Both the position numbers and the translations under genes were made by a program. From assembly GCF_014805685.1 (NCBI RefSeq), contig NC_060899.1, forward strand, positions 12,721,454-12,785,453: a DNA stretch of 64,000 bases, in the 5' to 3' direction. A model generated the notes under the pieces. It worked only from the letters and a program-made list of their open reading frames with translations. It searched no databases and had not been told where the DNA came from. This DNA is from Silurus meridionalis (Eukaryota > Chordata > Actinopteri > Siluriformes > Siluridae). This document shows, one piece after another, positions 1 through 13,844 of this stretch. The number at the start of each line of letters is the position of its first letter. Position 1 is the first letter of the stretch.

Positions 1-591
1 TTCACGATGTCACAAAAAATCGTAATATTTTATGCTCATGGACTCTGCAAAATCGTTCTCATTACCAACCCTTACACCCTCAGCCCATCTGCAGGAAACC
101 ATTACCACTTCATCCTCACGAAGGAGTGACAAAGTTCGATTGACTCCGGGAACCAATCGAAGAATAAACATAAGAGTTTATGCGGGTCAGTCAATTAAAT
201 ACACCTTTGGGAGAGCCATTCAATTTAGTTTCATCTCTGTGGCGTATTGAACAATTGATATTGTCACTTTGGATGTAGATTTTGATCACCCGAGCCGAGA
301 AAAGAATCCTTGAACAGGAACCAGATTTCAAAGGAAACCAATCAAATATCATTTTTCTTTACAAAGGTATAGTATAAGGTCACATGGTACTAAATGCTCT
401 ATTACATTACTGTGACTTTAAACAGTTTTAATAAGAACAGCATTTTTTATTGATTTACTGAGGCAAGAATAGTGCAAATCTATAGAGGGTCTACGTGGGA
501 CAAAAGAAAGAAAGAAATGGTGGTCTCGGGCTGATATTTTTCTACTCATGTATGAATAGTCTTTCATCAATGAAACTAGATACTTCACTTG

Positions 592-776
592 GTTATTAAA
601 ATGTTTAATATAAAATACTAAACTAAACCTCGTGGTATCAGTTTCGAGACGAGTTTTGTAACACGCCAACAACAATTCGAGCTCTGACAGTTCCTCAACC
701 TCAGCTACATCTCTCCAGTTCCATACTGCTTCCAACAAAAGAAAGTTTAGTATTTTATATTAAACATTTTAATAAC
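592..776. repeat. Perfect 33-bp inverted repeat with 119-bp spacer
   Basis: The arms 592-624 and 744-776 are exact reverse complements over 33 AT-rich bases, one arm beginning GTTATTAAAATG. They could form a hairpin in single-stranded DNA or RNA. No flanking target duplication was noted and no known family was recognised. Confidence 0.8.
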
Positions 777-1455
777 TCGTATATAAATAGTGTTTGGCGG
801 AGAACTACTTGGAGGCAAACTTGCATTTTTAATCATGCCAAAAGGGAGATGACGTCATGCCTAAGCCTGTCTGTAATACAGAAATATGAGTTCGACCTAC
901 CCAAACAGAGATGCCTATGTGCTTAACCGGCTTAACCTGAGAAAAACCTGCATGGAAGCCAGCTAAGCATGTGAGCCAATAGATTGGCTCAGAGGTCTTC
1001 AATCTTTTCCTGAAAGGCCGGTGTAGCTGCAGGCTTTCATTCCATGCACTTGTTTAATCAGTTCATCTTAGGCCCCAATCAACTATCAAGTGCGCCTCCA
1101 ATTTGGCGGTAATGAAAGCCGGCAGCCACACTGGCCCATTGCAGATAAGAGTGAAGACTGCTGGATTGGCTCCAGGGACTGTGTGGTAAATCCTGGGCCT
1201 TATGCATTCGAGGGCCATTCCCAATTCATGTGCTCATCACCACACAAGTTTCACCAAATCATCAAAATTCCAACTTGATGACCAGCTATGACGCTACGAG
1301 TTTTTTTTTTTTTTTTTTTTTTACCTGTTTTGGTTTTGGATATTTTAAAGCAACCCACTGAACCTTGATGAACTTTCCCCAGATCTCCAGCTTGCTTTCC
1401 AAATTTTCCAAGGTTAGGTTCTGGTTATCCATTTGTCATTAGTTACAAATTCACT

Positions 1456-2042
1456 GTGGTGGACAGTGAGGAAGTAAATGTAATTTGTTACTGTACTCAA
1501 GTAGCTTTTGGGGAGATACTCAACTACATTTTGCGAAAATCAGTCATTTCTTTTTATATGAGTGGCTAAAAACTCAAAACAAGCAGCAATCCACCAATCA
1601 GGGACGAGCGCTCGCTGTTTAAACTTGTTTTGATTGGCACTTGGTGGCATCTATTTATCACAACCATACAGTTCAGCAAGCAAAACATTTTGAGAGGAAT
1701 AAATTAAGGACGCAAGTCCTGACTCAAACTTGCCACGTCACCCACGACCTTACTTGCACAATTTATTTACTTTTGTTTAAAATACGTAATGATAATTGCA
1801 ATATATATATATCAATTGGTGTTTGACTCATTAATATCATTCTATTGATAGATTCGGGTGTTAATAGTAACTAAGGCTTTTCACATAAAATGAGGAACAA
1901 TACAGCCATAATAAATCGTAGCACTTTGGATTCTTAAGTACATTTGAAGGCAAATACTTTTGCACTTTTACTGGTCGTATTTCACCTACTGTATCTCTAC
2001 TTCAACTCAAGTACACGATTTGTGTACTTTGTCCACAATTGC
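1456..2042. mobile_element. MITE with GTGGACA termini (copy 1)
   Basis: The left end (GTGGACAGTGAGGAAGTAAA) and right end (ACTTTGTCCAC) are inverted, and both continue into similar subterminal sequence with ACTCAAGTA motifs. A second, shorter copy at 4730-5063 has the same organisation. The sequence type is common in fish genomes as a non-autonomous DNA transposon. No exact target duplication was found, so family placement (perhaps hAT) is uncertain. Confidence 0.6.
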
Positions 2043-2664
2043 AAGTCAGACCTACACACCAATAACATTCTCAAATCTATTCCAAGAACTGTAATTCTGC
2101 CTAACTGACTTGCGTAGGACACCATAATGGTCTAATCGTTTCCTTCAAGTCTACATTTGCCCGAGACTAATAGAACCTAATAGGCTTGGTAAGTAATCTG
2201 TCCATTATTGGCTCAGTAAACACAGTCAGGGTTAATAAGACACAAGTGTACAAAAGCGCACTTTGCATATTCGCCGGGAATCTGATTACTGCTCGATTGC
2301 CGTATGTAGTACATAAAGATCTTGTTTTATTCATCCAAGCTCTTGATGTCCCAGTTTGCAACTTTCCTGACAGCGAAGAGCTGTTTGGCTCAGAGCTCTT
2401 TTGAAAATCCACTGGAGTTTTTTTTTTTTTTTTGTTTTCCCCTTCTTCCAGGAATACACAGAGTGTAATGATTGTTCCCACAGGACCCGAGCTGCTCAGC
2501 GGAGCCTGGTGCTGCTGAGAGATAAGTGACAACAAACGTGCTTGTACGGCCATTAATTAAAGAGTTGGGGGAGAGAAAGTGACATCCCAGGGACCTACCT
2601 TGGACAAACGGCCCTCGTTTAGTTATAAGGCAATGACTCTTTATGTCGCAAACCTACAGGGAAC

Positions 2665-2997
2665 TCATTTTAAAGTTTGAAAAAGATAAGGGCGTATTAT
2701 GTGCCGGATGATAAGATTGCAGCCTATTAACACCACTGATATAGTGGCATAGATGCTAAACAAGGAAACGTATGAATAATACATGATGTTTGTGATTGCG
2801 ATAAGGACAAAATTTTTCCCATAGGTTTCGGGAAGCACGTTTGGAAGCAGGTCTGAAATCATGTTCTCTATAAACAGGGTTTTCTTTAGACCTTTAAGAC
2901 CATTAAGAATCACGCTATCAAGAAGCAAGCCGTAAAAAAAAATTTTTTCAAGCCAAGTATCTCTAAACTCCCCCAAAGCTGAAAAAATAAAGTCCAT
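2665..2997 (-). other. 110-codon open frame, hydrophobic, unrecognised
   Basis: An ATG-initiated frame encodes a mostly hydrophobic 110-residue peptide with two possible membrane segments near residues 60-75 and 80-97. It is AT-rich, matches no family I recognise, and has no visible splice or promoter context. It may be a chance frame in intronic DNA. Confidence 0.15.
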
Positions 2998-3059
2998 TTT
3001 ACATTATTGGTTGTTGCATGTTGGACCATTTGTAGTCGTTTAAGACCTGCCTTAAATTA

Positions 3060-3600
3060 AAGACCTAGAACAGCATGGGTCTTCAACTGAGGGTATGCTA
3101 CACCTAGGGGACCCGCCGTGGTACTGCAGAGGGTCTGCTAATTAATGTCCAATCACAATTTTTTTTAATAAAATAAAATAAATAATGGGTCAAAACATCA
3201 ATGATCAAATATTTTATTTAAAAAAAAATTATAATTACTACATTAAAATTATATTAAACCTAAAGCTGATGTGTGTGTAAATGTATAATATCCACATGAT
3301 AGAAAAAGTCATAGAAAAATGGATGAAAGTCTATTACAATAAAAGACGACTAAACAACTCAATAAATTGTGATTTTGATTGCAAAATATGTTTGTTTTGA
3401 TGCATAAATCTTGAAAGATTTGAAAATATGATGCATGGACAACAACAAAGGTCTAAATGTCTTCACATAATATAACTGTCGTAAATTCATTGGTTTCTAT
3501 TTTCAATGGCTATGTTTGACACACATTGAATTGGGGGAGACCTGGCCCTTGTCTATATCGTCTAAGGGGTCTATGTTAAAGACCCCTGTAAAACAGAAAA
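3060..3600. repeat. Possible degraded DNA transposon
   Basis: The left edge carries GGGTCTTCAACTGAGGG and the right edge carries GTTAAAGACCCCTG, suggesting weak inverted termini around an AT-rich interior. The match is imperfect and no target duplication was found. Confidence 0.3.
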
Positions 3601-4729
3601 TTGAAAACTTGTTCCAAGCCTGAAGTTTTTAACTTTTTGCGACTCCGTGAAAACCCTGATTAATGAAAACGGACACATAGAAACACATCAAATGAGTTCG
3701 TATTAAAATATCTGTCATGTTTCTGTGACTGCAGGGCAAAATATCTGTTTCGGTGCCGTTTTCTTAAACATAAGCGACAGCAATCTGGTTTGTTTTCTCA
3801 CACGCCATTGTGCAGTAATGCCAATGCCATATTTATGACTCCAGAAGGCAAAGCAGCCTGTAGAAACTGATTAATCATCATCTTGATAAAAGATGTTTCA
3901 ACTTAAGAAAATAAAAAAAATAAATAAATAAAAAGTCTTTGAAAGTAAAAAGAAAAACGGAACTAAATCCATCTTAAAAGGAATTTTTCTGAAATCTGGG
4001 TGACGATGAACAGTTTCCTACAAAGCCGCTCTCACGTTTCATTTAAATTTGCTTCTGAAACACGAGTCGAGGTTGTGGAACTTCAGCTGTAGATTGGAAA
4101 TGACAGATACTTGGCTCGGAGTTTTCTCGCAGTGCTACAGCACTATTGAGAATGTGGCACTGTAGACAGCTTGGAGGCTTGGAGTGCCGACAGATTTCTT
4201 GGATCGCGTCTCTCTGAAAACACTCGGCGTGCCCTATAGAGCTGATAAACCCTGAGCGGGACGATCGGATCGGGTTCGTTTCTTGCGAAAAACAAAACAA
4301 AAATTTTAAAAACAAAAAGGATGTGGATGCTGCTACATAAATACTGCGTGACTCCAGACCTGCGGAGAAGAAGTGTTATTCTTTTGCAGGAGAATCTGCA
4401 GGGAGTCGACTTTTCAAAACCAGGAAGGAAAAAGCTTCCAGAACAATCAGAAACATTCCTGATTACAGGCTTGTGCTGATCGCATTAAGTAACCGTTAAA
4501 CACTAGATATGAAGCCTTGGGGGACCTGTTGAATGTGGCGGTCACGGTCAAGCGGACAAATATAAGTTCCCTGCTGTTGACACACGGAATTCAACTCGAG
4601 GCTTGGGGACTAGCTGGGCAAATGAATCACGGAATAATGCATGAACAGCTAAGATGGCAGAACCCCAGAGCCATCTTGAGAAACACAACATTTCTAGTTA
4701 ACATATTTGCAGTTCATGAAATTAGCGGT

Positions 4730-5063
4730 GGACAGAATTAAAGTAAATTTTATTTGTTACTGTACTTAAGTAGTGAAGAAGTGGTTCCATTTGGGGAAAC
4801 TTTAACTTCAAAGTCTATCTTTTTACTACATTTTTGCGAAATCAGTTGTTTCTTTGTATTTATGAGTGGGGAAAAAACTGGTCAAACACGCAGCAAGTCA
4901 CCAATCGGGGTCAAAATTGATAATAGGAACATTATAGCCATAATAAATCATAGTACGTTGGATACTTCAATACATTTGAAAGCAAATACTTTTACTTGAG
5001 TCAAATTTGACCTCGTGCACCTGTTTAACTCAAGTACATGGTTTGTGTACTTCGTCCACCGCT
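4730..5063. mobile_element. MITE with GTGGAC termini (copy 2)
   Basis: This is a shorter relative of the element at 1456-2042. It starts GCGGTGGACAG and ends GTCCACCGCTG, with the same subterminal text (ATTTGTTACTGTACT on the left, AACTCAAGTACATGG on the right). The interior differs by a large indel. No convincing target duplication is visible. Confidence 0.6.
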
Positions 5064-5299
5064 GTATTAATTACTTTAAATATATGTCAGACAACTAATA
5101 GTGTTACAGGGACCTGGGAAAAACATTCAGATGCTGAATTATCTGGGGTTTGGGTTTTGCTAATAGCTCATATTTCACCAAAACACTATTTATTTACTAT
5201 TTAACCTTAATTAAGTTGTTAAATATCATGTAGGAAAGGAGCTAGATAAACAAACCTGGGAGTTTAAAACATTTTTGTTTTCACATCCAAAATGACAAA

Positions 5300-5640
5300 A
5301 AAAACGGAATGTGTACAGGGTGGGAAATATTAAAACATCCCCATGTAAAAGGATTTCTGTGGCAGCTCCAGTGCCTGTTAAAAGTTTGGAACCTCGACTT
5401 TTGTCTGGGTTTTTTTTGACAAATATGCATGCGGAGAAGAATGTATGTAAGACAGAGACGATGTTAGCAGACTGCCTCACCCCCGCAGTCAAACATGGAG
5501 GTGGAAAGTTTAATGGTTTGGGTTTGTTTTGGAGCAGGGAATGTTGGGAGACTTATTCTGGATGAAAGGAAAACTGAACCAACATGTCAACCATTCCATA
5601 CTTTTCAATCTGGACTGGTTTGTTATGTACGAGGCTGAGC
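5300..5640 (+). mobile_element. Tc1/mariner-like transposon remnant (copy 1)
   Basis: A frame with CLTPAVKHGGGKFNGLG resembles the HGGG-containing part of fish Tc1-like transposases, but stops interrupt it. A second copy lies in the opposite orientation at 31250-31660. The nucleotide match between the two (ATGTTAGCAGACTGCCTCAC versus ATGTTAGCAGAATGCCTCAC) shows they are one family. Superfamily assignment is tentative. Confidence 0.5.
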
Positions 5641-5649
5641 CATTGATTT

Positions 5650-8600
5650 GACCCTAATCAGCAAAGCCCACAAGGTTTAAACCTCGGAGTTTCTGAAGCA
5701 GGTGGTGTTGGACAGAGTGTGGACAGAAGGCCTGGGAAGGCTGGAAGCAGCAGCAGCTAATCAGAAGACAACAAGTACAAGGGCAGCGCTGAGGTACAAT
5801 TATAGATGCCATGCTTCATTAGGCCTAACACGGGTGCATATGTCCATGCTGCTCCTGACTCCAAATGATCTCAATCACATCTCACTCGCTAAGACATAGA
5901 GGACACGCGGTGCCTATGATGCCTTTGCGCCACTACTACACCTTTAAAATAATTTATTTTTTTTTGTCTTCTGATTAGCTTATTATTCATAATACCATCA
6001 CGACTAATTAGTACAATTATATTCAATATCAAATATTCAAAATCGATCAGGTTAGAATTTTTTTTTTCTACAGCATAATTTAAATCAGTTGAGGGAAAAA
6101 CAAGCTTGTAGAATTGCAATAACAAGGTTAATGAAGGTCAAGCAGCTTTTTTTCATGACAAGTAAAATAAAGCTCACGGGGCGGACGACACATAGCTAAT
6201 GAACTGAGTGAAATAGCGAATTAATCGCTTACGCATAATTGTCTGCGCGTGCTGCGTATACGTAAATATTTTAAAACGATTAAACCGGAATGACACGCAA
6301 TCAGTCTATTCCGAAGGATTTCACGTTCCCAAATAGCTTCTTAGCTCGGTTGTCTCCATTTTTAATGAAGCGTTCTCGAGTAATGAGTGCCATAAAACAC
6401 ACGGTGGGTCCTGCTATACATACAGATTACCGTGCTGCTCTTTGTCCTTGAAGAGACACAAGAAGACTCTCGTGGACAGGACGTCGAGGGCTTTCTTTTC
6501 AATGGAAAAGGATCAAAGGAGAGATTTCCGTACACGGGATTTGTATTCCCTGCATTTCGAATTCACTGTGAAAATGTTCCAGTTCTTGTACCTTTCTTTT
6601 TACAGCCTCCTGTTGAATCTAAGGAGAATGGCATTTCTTTTAAAGGGGTAATTGCTCACAAATGTCAGGGTAGATTGCCTTGTTTTTTAATCAACATCAG
6701 CAGCATTGCTGGTTAAACAAAACGTGTTTTTTTCTTCCGTTCAAATCTGCAAGTATTTCCTTCCCTCTCCCTTTCTAATGAATGTTTAATTGTTTGGAGG
6801 TCTGGTCAGAGAAAGCCAAAGCATACGAATGACCCCACTTTTATCCTCATCAAACCATTATCTCTCGTCTCAACACTACGGAGACGAAGGCGTGTCCTGA
6901 GAGTGGCATAGAATATCGATTGACATGGCAGAGGTGGAGCTGCATCTTCCTGGAGACAGAACAAAAAGTTTTATTGCATGTTTTCTCTTCTTTTTTTTTT
7001 CTGTTTGTGACAGGGCCATGTGTTAGAAGTCAGGAGGCACTTCAGTAAATGTATCATTTGCTGTCTGTTTGAGCTCAAGGAATAAAAGTGATCTGTGCCA
7101 TATGAAATTGCATAGTATCATATTTTTCCATTGAATCACATTGTGTTGAATCGAAATCGGGTCGCACTCATTTGCAAGCAGCTTCCTATGCATCTTTAAT
7201 GTATTGTTTTCTTGGCTGTGCATCGGTCATAGAAATGCACATCCCTATTGTACCTTCATTGTCCTCCTTAGAAAATATCTTTGAGCTATTTGAGGCATCG
7301 CAGAACAGCCACGGCACAAAGTTGAAACGTTCCAGATGACGACAGAACCGACCGCCTTCATGTAACACGATGGACAATTGTATGAAGATGCCGAATCGTG
7401 TTTTCTTCTGTGTTCCATCGATCGGCTCGGGTATCCGCCGTGGAACAGGGATCAAAATCGATGTCTGTGTCAAAGGTATAAGTGGCAGGATGGGTTTCCG
7501 TCCAAGCGAACGACTAAATATCTTGTAACGGACAGATGAGCGGGGGATGAAGCGAAGGAACGGGTGAGTGAATGGGCAGGCAAAAATGGTGATTAGAGAA
7601 TATCGATCGGTTGGGCGTGCGGCAGGGATTCATGCGGTGACTCATTCAGGGTTGTTCCCTCGAGGCCGAGGATGATTAGTCTGTCTGCAATTTAGAGGAC
7701 ACAATGATCAGATGAAGTGTCCAGAAGAAAGTCTGAGTAATGGCGAGTAGACTGAAGACTTTGCCGTCAATAAGCTGAGGAGTGCTACCATGCTGAAATG
7801 AAGACCCCACAATCGACTAGACACTATTAATAATGCGCTATATTGGTTTCGTTTGAATCTAAGGCAGGGAGACTATTGAATAAGGCTGGATTCATTTTCT
7901 TACAATGAGCTCGATGTGATATTAGGGCAAAAACAAAAAAAATTATTATCTTGGCTTCAACAGATGGCATTAGAGATGATTACACAGCTGAGAAACAGAA
8001 TGTGTTTTGTCAAAATGTGACTGATTTCATTATACCAGTCTTTCTACAGATAAAGTTTTACCAGACTTCTAGTTAGCATTCTGTAATCCTAAACAAATCC
8101 TATTAGGGCAATTTGAACCCGAACGTCACCGACTCTTGAACCCAGACTTGCCAACATCATTTTGTTAATCCATAATCCGATGTGTCAATAATGAGCATCA
8201 GGTCTACTGAGCACCTAATTGGCACCTAATGAGTTGCATTTGCATGCCTCAGTTCTCTGACCTCACAACCTCCCACCCCTTGCAAAATGGACAAACTCTT
8301 AATCCCCCTAACAGATGCTTTGCCAGCTGACCACCCAGCATCCCTGCTTTCCCATTCCCTTCATTAACCCTCTAATCGCCTGCCAAAAAAAAAAAAATAA
8401 AAAAAAAAACAACTCCCCAAATGAAAACATGCTTTTTTTTTCGGATGAACTCTAATTATTTCTACTTTTAAAATCTCAGTCTGTCGCCAGATTGGAGGAC
8501 CAGAACATGCGCCCTGGGTTTTCTCATTTACTGACACCGGGGGGAAAAATTGGCCCGTGAAATTATATTAACACATCAGTTAAAATGATAAACAGAAAGG

Positions 8601-11600
8601 AGTTTTTTTTTAATGTCTCGTTTTTGGTATTAGACTTGGCTGACAAATTAGAATAGCCTTCTGTTTTGATGAGCTTGCCTAGATCTATTCTACGTTCTTC
8701 TGCCATATCAATTACTGTTTGTAGGCAGTTTGCATTTCTTCGTGATAAACTCTGTCACGCAGAATACAATTAAAGGATAACTAAGCAGTTTGTTTTAAAA
8801 AAAGGTGGGGAAAAAAAAGAATTTCCTGCTTTTCTCTGCGACTCAGCTAAACAACATCGCTACAAACCGGCAAGAGCTTGAATGTCGATCTGTATCCGTG
8901 TTTGCGATGTGGGTCTTGTGCGAGATCAATAGACAAGATGATGCCAAGTGTCAGGTTGGACATCTAAATCCAAGAACCATTGACTTGTCTGAGAGGGTGA
9001 CGAGTGCAGGCCCATTTTTCACTCAGCTGGTCATAATGCTGTTTGGTCAGCAGCAACAGATGGATGGACGTTTTTTTGTTCTTGCCTGGATATGAAACAA
9101 AGTTCCAAGATCTCTGGGTTGTTTTTGTATGGGCAGAAGTTTCAGAATAGCGTCCTTCTAGTTCCCCAGTTTCCAGACAGAGTGCATCCCAGCATCATTC
9201 CAAGTCCTAATACCCCGACGTACACTCCAGTTCAGCCACAAAGCATTGCAGAAGGGTAGAAGACACTGAGGCGACCCGAACTCCCAGTCTTCAGAGATTC
9301 AGGACCATCAAGCTCTGAAAACCATCTTAAGACTGGCTGTATTACTGAGCGCCAAGCCGCCGGCAAAACACAATAAATGTTCAAGGAGGGCCAGGAATCG
9401 CAGGGGAGAATCACAGCCAGAACGACACCAAGCTCAGTCCTGAATCTAGGATGAGTGTTGTAGTATTACAAATTGTCGAACCTTCAGCAACAAAGCGAGG
9501 CCAAAGACGCATCACCGAAATGCTGAAGCCACATCCTACTGTAGCCATGCGAACATGGCAGCCATGTCTGGTCTTCAATTAATTTTGATTTGTACAGCGA
9601 TTTTATCAACATTGTCTCAAAGCAGCCTTACTCAGATGAAGCAGTGATAAAGAATGTATCATTTGTTCCGTATAATTCATAAGTTTGTCCCTAACGAGTG
9701 AGCCGGTGGCGACTGGGGCTGTGGAGGGAAAGCTCCCCGAGATGGCATGAGAAAGAAAACTTGAGAGGACCCAAACTCGTCATCTGGGTGGCACAGAATG
9801 TTCGTTCATCCTGTTGACTGTTGACATTACAGTCAAAATCCATCCTCAGAGCGTTGGAAATAGAAATCACACAGAGACTTTGGCTAAGAGCAGAAAATGA
9901 CCAATTATCAAGCCATCGGTTGCACAGCAAGATGTCCGCATGCAACTGAGCTACTGAGGTAACGCAACAACTCTTACCCCCGAGTGATGTAGAAGACTGC
10001 CTTTGAAACCTTTCCTTTCTATTATCCACATCTGTAGCGACAGCATTCATTACTGCCTACTATTAATTACCATACAGGCATAAAAAAAGGTCCCTTGGTA
10101 ATAGATATGACAAGGCTGCTGTTGACAGCTGGCCTAGGGCATAGCATGAGTGATGACGCCGAGACCATTCTCTCTAAAGCGGACTTCTGCAGCAACCTCT
10201 TTTCTCCTAACACATGGGGCATCACTCTTTCGAGCAGACCCTCTCACTGCCGTAATGAAAGCTGAAAGCTGAGCTCAATTGTGCGGCGAGAAAGCGAGAC
10301 GAATAAGAGCTTATGACGGTGTCCGGGGATTGTGGCATGACCCTCTGTCTGTGAGTCCATGGGAAGGAAATCAAATGGCCTGCTGATGAAGGAGATTGGA
10401 AATTGCTTAGAGGCATTTGTACCTAGTGACACGATCCGTGCTGATCGATACATTAAAAACAAATATTTGACCTCTGGGAGGCACTGTCATTTTTAAACAT
10501 TTTCACCTGTATGTAAAAAAAAAAAAAAAAAAAGAACTTTGTAGATACAATGCTATAAAGGACACAATTCAAGAGCAGGCAATTGGTTATAACCGGTAGC
10601 TGGAACGTGCTCAGGTGACCGCAATTGATGAATGTAAACGCTCTTCGCTCGGGTAAATGAAATTATTCATTCGTCCGTCGAGTCACTCGCGATTTCGCCA
10701 GCGCGGGTATTAATGCGCAAATTTGACAGATTTATTGATAATCATTTCCATTCTTCGCGCTTGAGGCTTGGCTCAAGCTTCTTGGCAGACTCTCTGAAAT
10801 ACGAGGTAGATCCATAACAGCCTATTAACTAAAGCGGTTTGTACTACTGGCTGTTCCGACTTCCTCACGTTGCGTGCTGCCAATATTTGCTCGTAGTATG
10901 TAAACATTTGTGAGCAGTTCAGGAGAAGTCTGGAAGGTTCTTGAAATACTGGCATCACTCCAACCCGAGAGCTAAATCAGAATCAGAACCCTGCAGATCA
11001 ACTTCAAGCTGAGCACCGCCATCAAACTTAGAGAACTATCTGAACAGGTTTTTGCAAGATTCCTAAAGCATGTTTTATTGTTTGGGTTTTTCCCCCTTTT
11101 TTTTCTCTTCCCTTCTCTATCGATCTCTTCACGTTCCCAAAGAGTATTGGCAGGACTCTAAATTCCATCATGACACTTTAGAATGTGATTCTTCAAGTCC
11201 CATTAGGTGACAATAGTTCATAGGACATAAACATTTGTTTCCTGGTGATCGGTACTTCATTTTCCTGTGTAATCGACATAAGAGCGTGTTCTTGACGCAG
11301 CGTCATGGATAAGAACCGTGACCATTCACGAGGACACAATGATTATGTCAAGTTCACGAGAAAACAAGAAAGAAAAAAATAAATATTAGTTTAGGACTTC
11401 CATCCGAAAAAAATATAAATAAAATAGCATTAATATATTTTGTTCTTATTTTTTATAATAACCCATGCAGTTTCCGATCACGATAGACGACTCTTAGTGA
11501 AGGCAAAGAAGACATTACGATAATAAGAATTGGAAGTAAAACAGCACTGAAATGACTGTCTCCAAAATAAAAATGAAGGGATGTTAATGTTTACCCCTCT

Positions 11601-12890
11601 CTCCAAACTATGGACACCATGACAGTGCTTGCAGGCTTGAAATCATTCCTCATGGTTGGTTCTGACCCAGATGTAGCAGTAAAAGCAAAAAATAAATTAA
11701 TTAAATAAAAGCTTTTTTGGTCAACCAAGAACATTTTCCAATAGAGTAAAGTGCTCCTGAACTATCTATTTCTATGACAATATTCGAAATCAATCACAGC
11801 ACTAATGGCTTGGAGGAAAGGCTGTGGCTTTTGTCGAGTTGCTGCCAAACACATGCCTCCCGAATACAGCTTTCGCTGTATAGTAAAGCGGCGAGTAAAA
11901 CCCGAACGTGACAATTCGCTGCGGCCGTACTAGACTGATTTAATCAACGTTTGTTAAAAAGACAACTGAACGGCGTGCCGAGGACCCGGCTGTGCCTCCA
12001 TGACCTCACCTGTGGCCTTATATATTACGATATCCCAAAGGCAAACCAAGTCAGACGAGGGCCAGGAGAAAGGGTCCTCTGACGCCTTGTTCTAATTGTA
12101 CCGCGTCTCTCTCGAAACCCCCCACTTCCTGTTTATAGAGAGAGCAAAGACCCGGCACGGACAGGAATAAACCTATTGTTCGGCGCGTTTGTTGGAGACG
12201 AGGCTATTCTTTGTTTACTGTGTCCCGGTGGACGAGTAGGATGACGACACGGTACACAGTGTATGGGAGAAAACACAACAGGGTGTGCTGTTCTGGGAAA
12301 ATAATCTAATTCTTGGTGTGATGTGATCATTTTCCACAATGTCCGAAATTGTTCTATTACCACGACGACCACGATGGATTAACTAAACAGTTTTTATTCG
12401 TTTAGTGTTCTTAAGTTCTCACAATTACTTCATCTCTTTCATTCCTGTGGAATGGGAGATTTTCCCATAGTGCGGAAACTAGGAACTCTTTCGAAAACCC
12501 TTTAACCCTCAACTACATAATTTTTTTTTAATCAGCACATCGAGTCCCTCTAAAACACACCATCAGAAAGTGTTCTTTATGTTCTCTTTAATTGCTTCTG
12601 TTTACGCGCGTTCTTTCAAAGACGAGGACAAACCGAGTGGCGTTCCTTCATGTGCACCATAATGTAGCCTCTCCCAATTAAAGCAGCAGCGCCCCGACAG
12701 CATGGAATTTGCATTCTTTTAATTTCTTTTTTGGTTTGTCATTCATTCCACGAGGACCACCAAGGAATCTCGCCAGCCAGGGAAAACTTGTGCGATTGAC
12801 AAAAAGCTAGGCTGGCCTGCAGCACGACAAGCACAGCAGTAAAGCAACAATCAATAGGCTGGGTACATGTCGGCAATTATTTCAGCACAC
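5650..12890. other. Long stretch without recognised genes or repeats
   Basis: Apart from short homopolymer A or T tracts (for example 8384-8410 and 10515-10534), I recognise no gene or dispersed repeat. Balanced composition and TAAT-rich segments, such as 8100-8360 and 10060-10150, would fit conserved non-coding sequence in a large MAGI3 intron. This is inference only. Confidence 0.4.
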
Positions 12891-12894
12891 TCCC

Positions 12895-12988
12895 CGCACA
12901 CACACACACACACACATCAGTAGCACAAATGACAACAATGCATATCTAGGTTATGACAGAAACCAGAAAAAAAAAAAAAAAAAAAAAA
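12895..12988. repeat. (CA)n and poly-A tracts
   Basis: A short CA run at 12895-12916 is followed by an A tract at about 12968-12987. They are intronic simple repeats. Confidence 0.85.
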
Positions 12989-12989
12989 C

Positions 12990-13844
12990 ACATTCCTGTC
13001 ATGCCGCAACGCAGCCCTTCCTTATCAGGTATAGAGGCTTCCAAAAGCCAGAGACAATCACGGGGTCACGGGAAGCCTTTTGTCTTGTCCAGAAATACAC
13101 TATAGACACCCCTAGTCCATGCAAAAATCTTCCTGAGTGCTGCTGTCCACCACCTGTTGTGTCCCAGCTGAGCCCGAGGTCCTGCCAGATTCTTCTGCTC
13201 GCCTGTGTAAGTCATTACCTCGGACTCCGGTCCAAACAAACGAGGCATGAAACACGCTTTCTATGATGGGACTGCGTTCTCTATTAAATGAGCCATTGGA
13301 TTGAATTCGGGCTCATTAATGAGCTGTAGAGCAAGAAAGTTCTACAACAAGAACAAAAAAAAAAAAGTCTGGAAAGTTTACTAGACAACAACGTGGGCAG
13401 GTGAGACACAGACAGACACTCTGTCCTCACTGAAAATGCAACAAGTTTCTCTATTCGTCGGTTAAAATTTGTTCGGCTCGTTCGTTTCCGCTTTTCGACC
13501 GCCGAAATCCAAGCTGAGAAATAATCGTTTCTTCCGAATCGTAATTCCAGAAATTGTTGGCACCTCCGATGGAACCGAACAGCACAAAATAACAAATGCT
13601 TAAAAAAATTCTAATAAAAAAATAAAATACATTTAAATAAGTGTCAGATGCTCAATTTTAAAATCCTCACACTTGCAAAAACAGCCTTTTCATTATAATT
13701 TATATATTCATTTATGGTTATTTATTACCATTTATTACAACTTTTATCAAGGGTTATTTATTTATTTTTATTTATACATTCTTACCCATCATATTACCTG
13801 GGCTGTGCATAACTGTTCACGTGTCGATCATGCGTCATTTGTTT
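12990..13844. other. Intronic sequence, nothing recognised
   Basis: No gene or repeat family was recognised here. The segment 13600-13790 is strongly AT-rich, with TTTATT runs. Confidence 0.4.
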
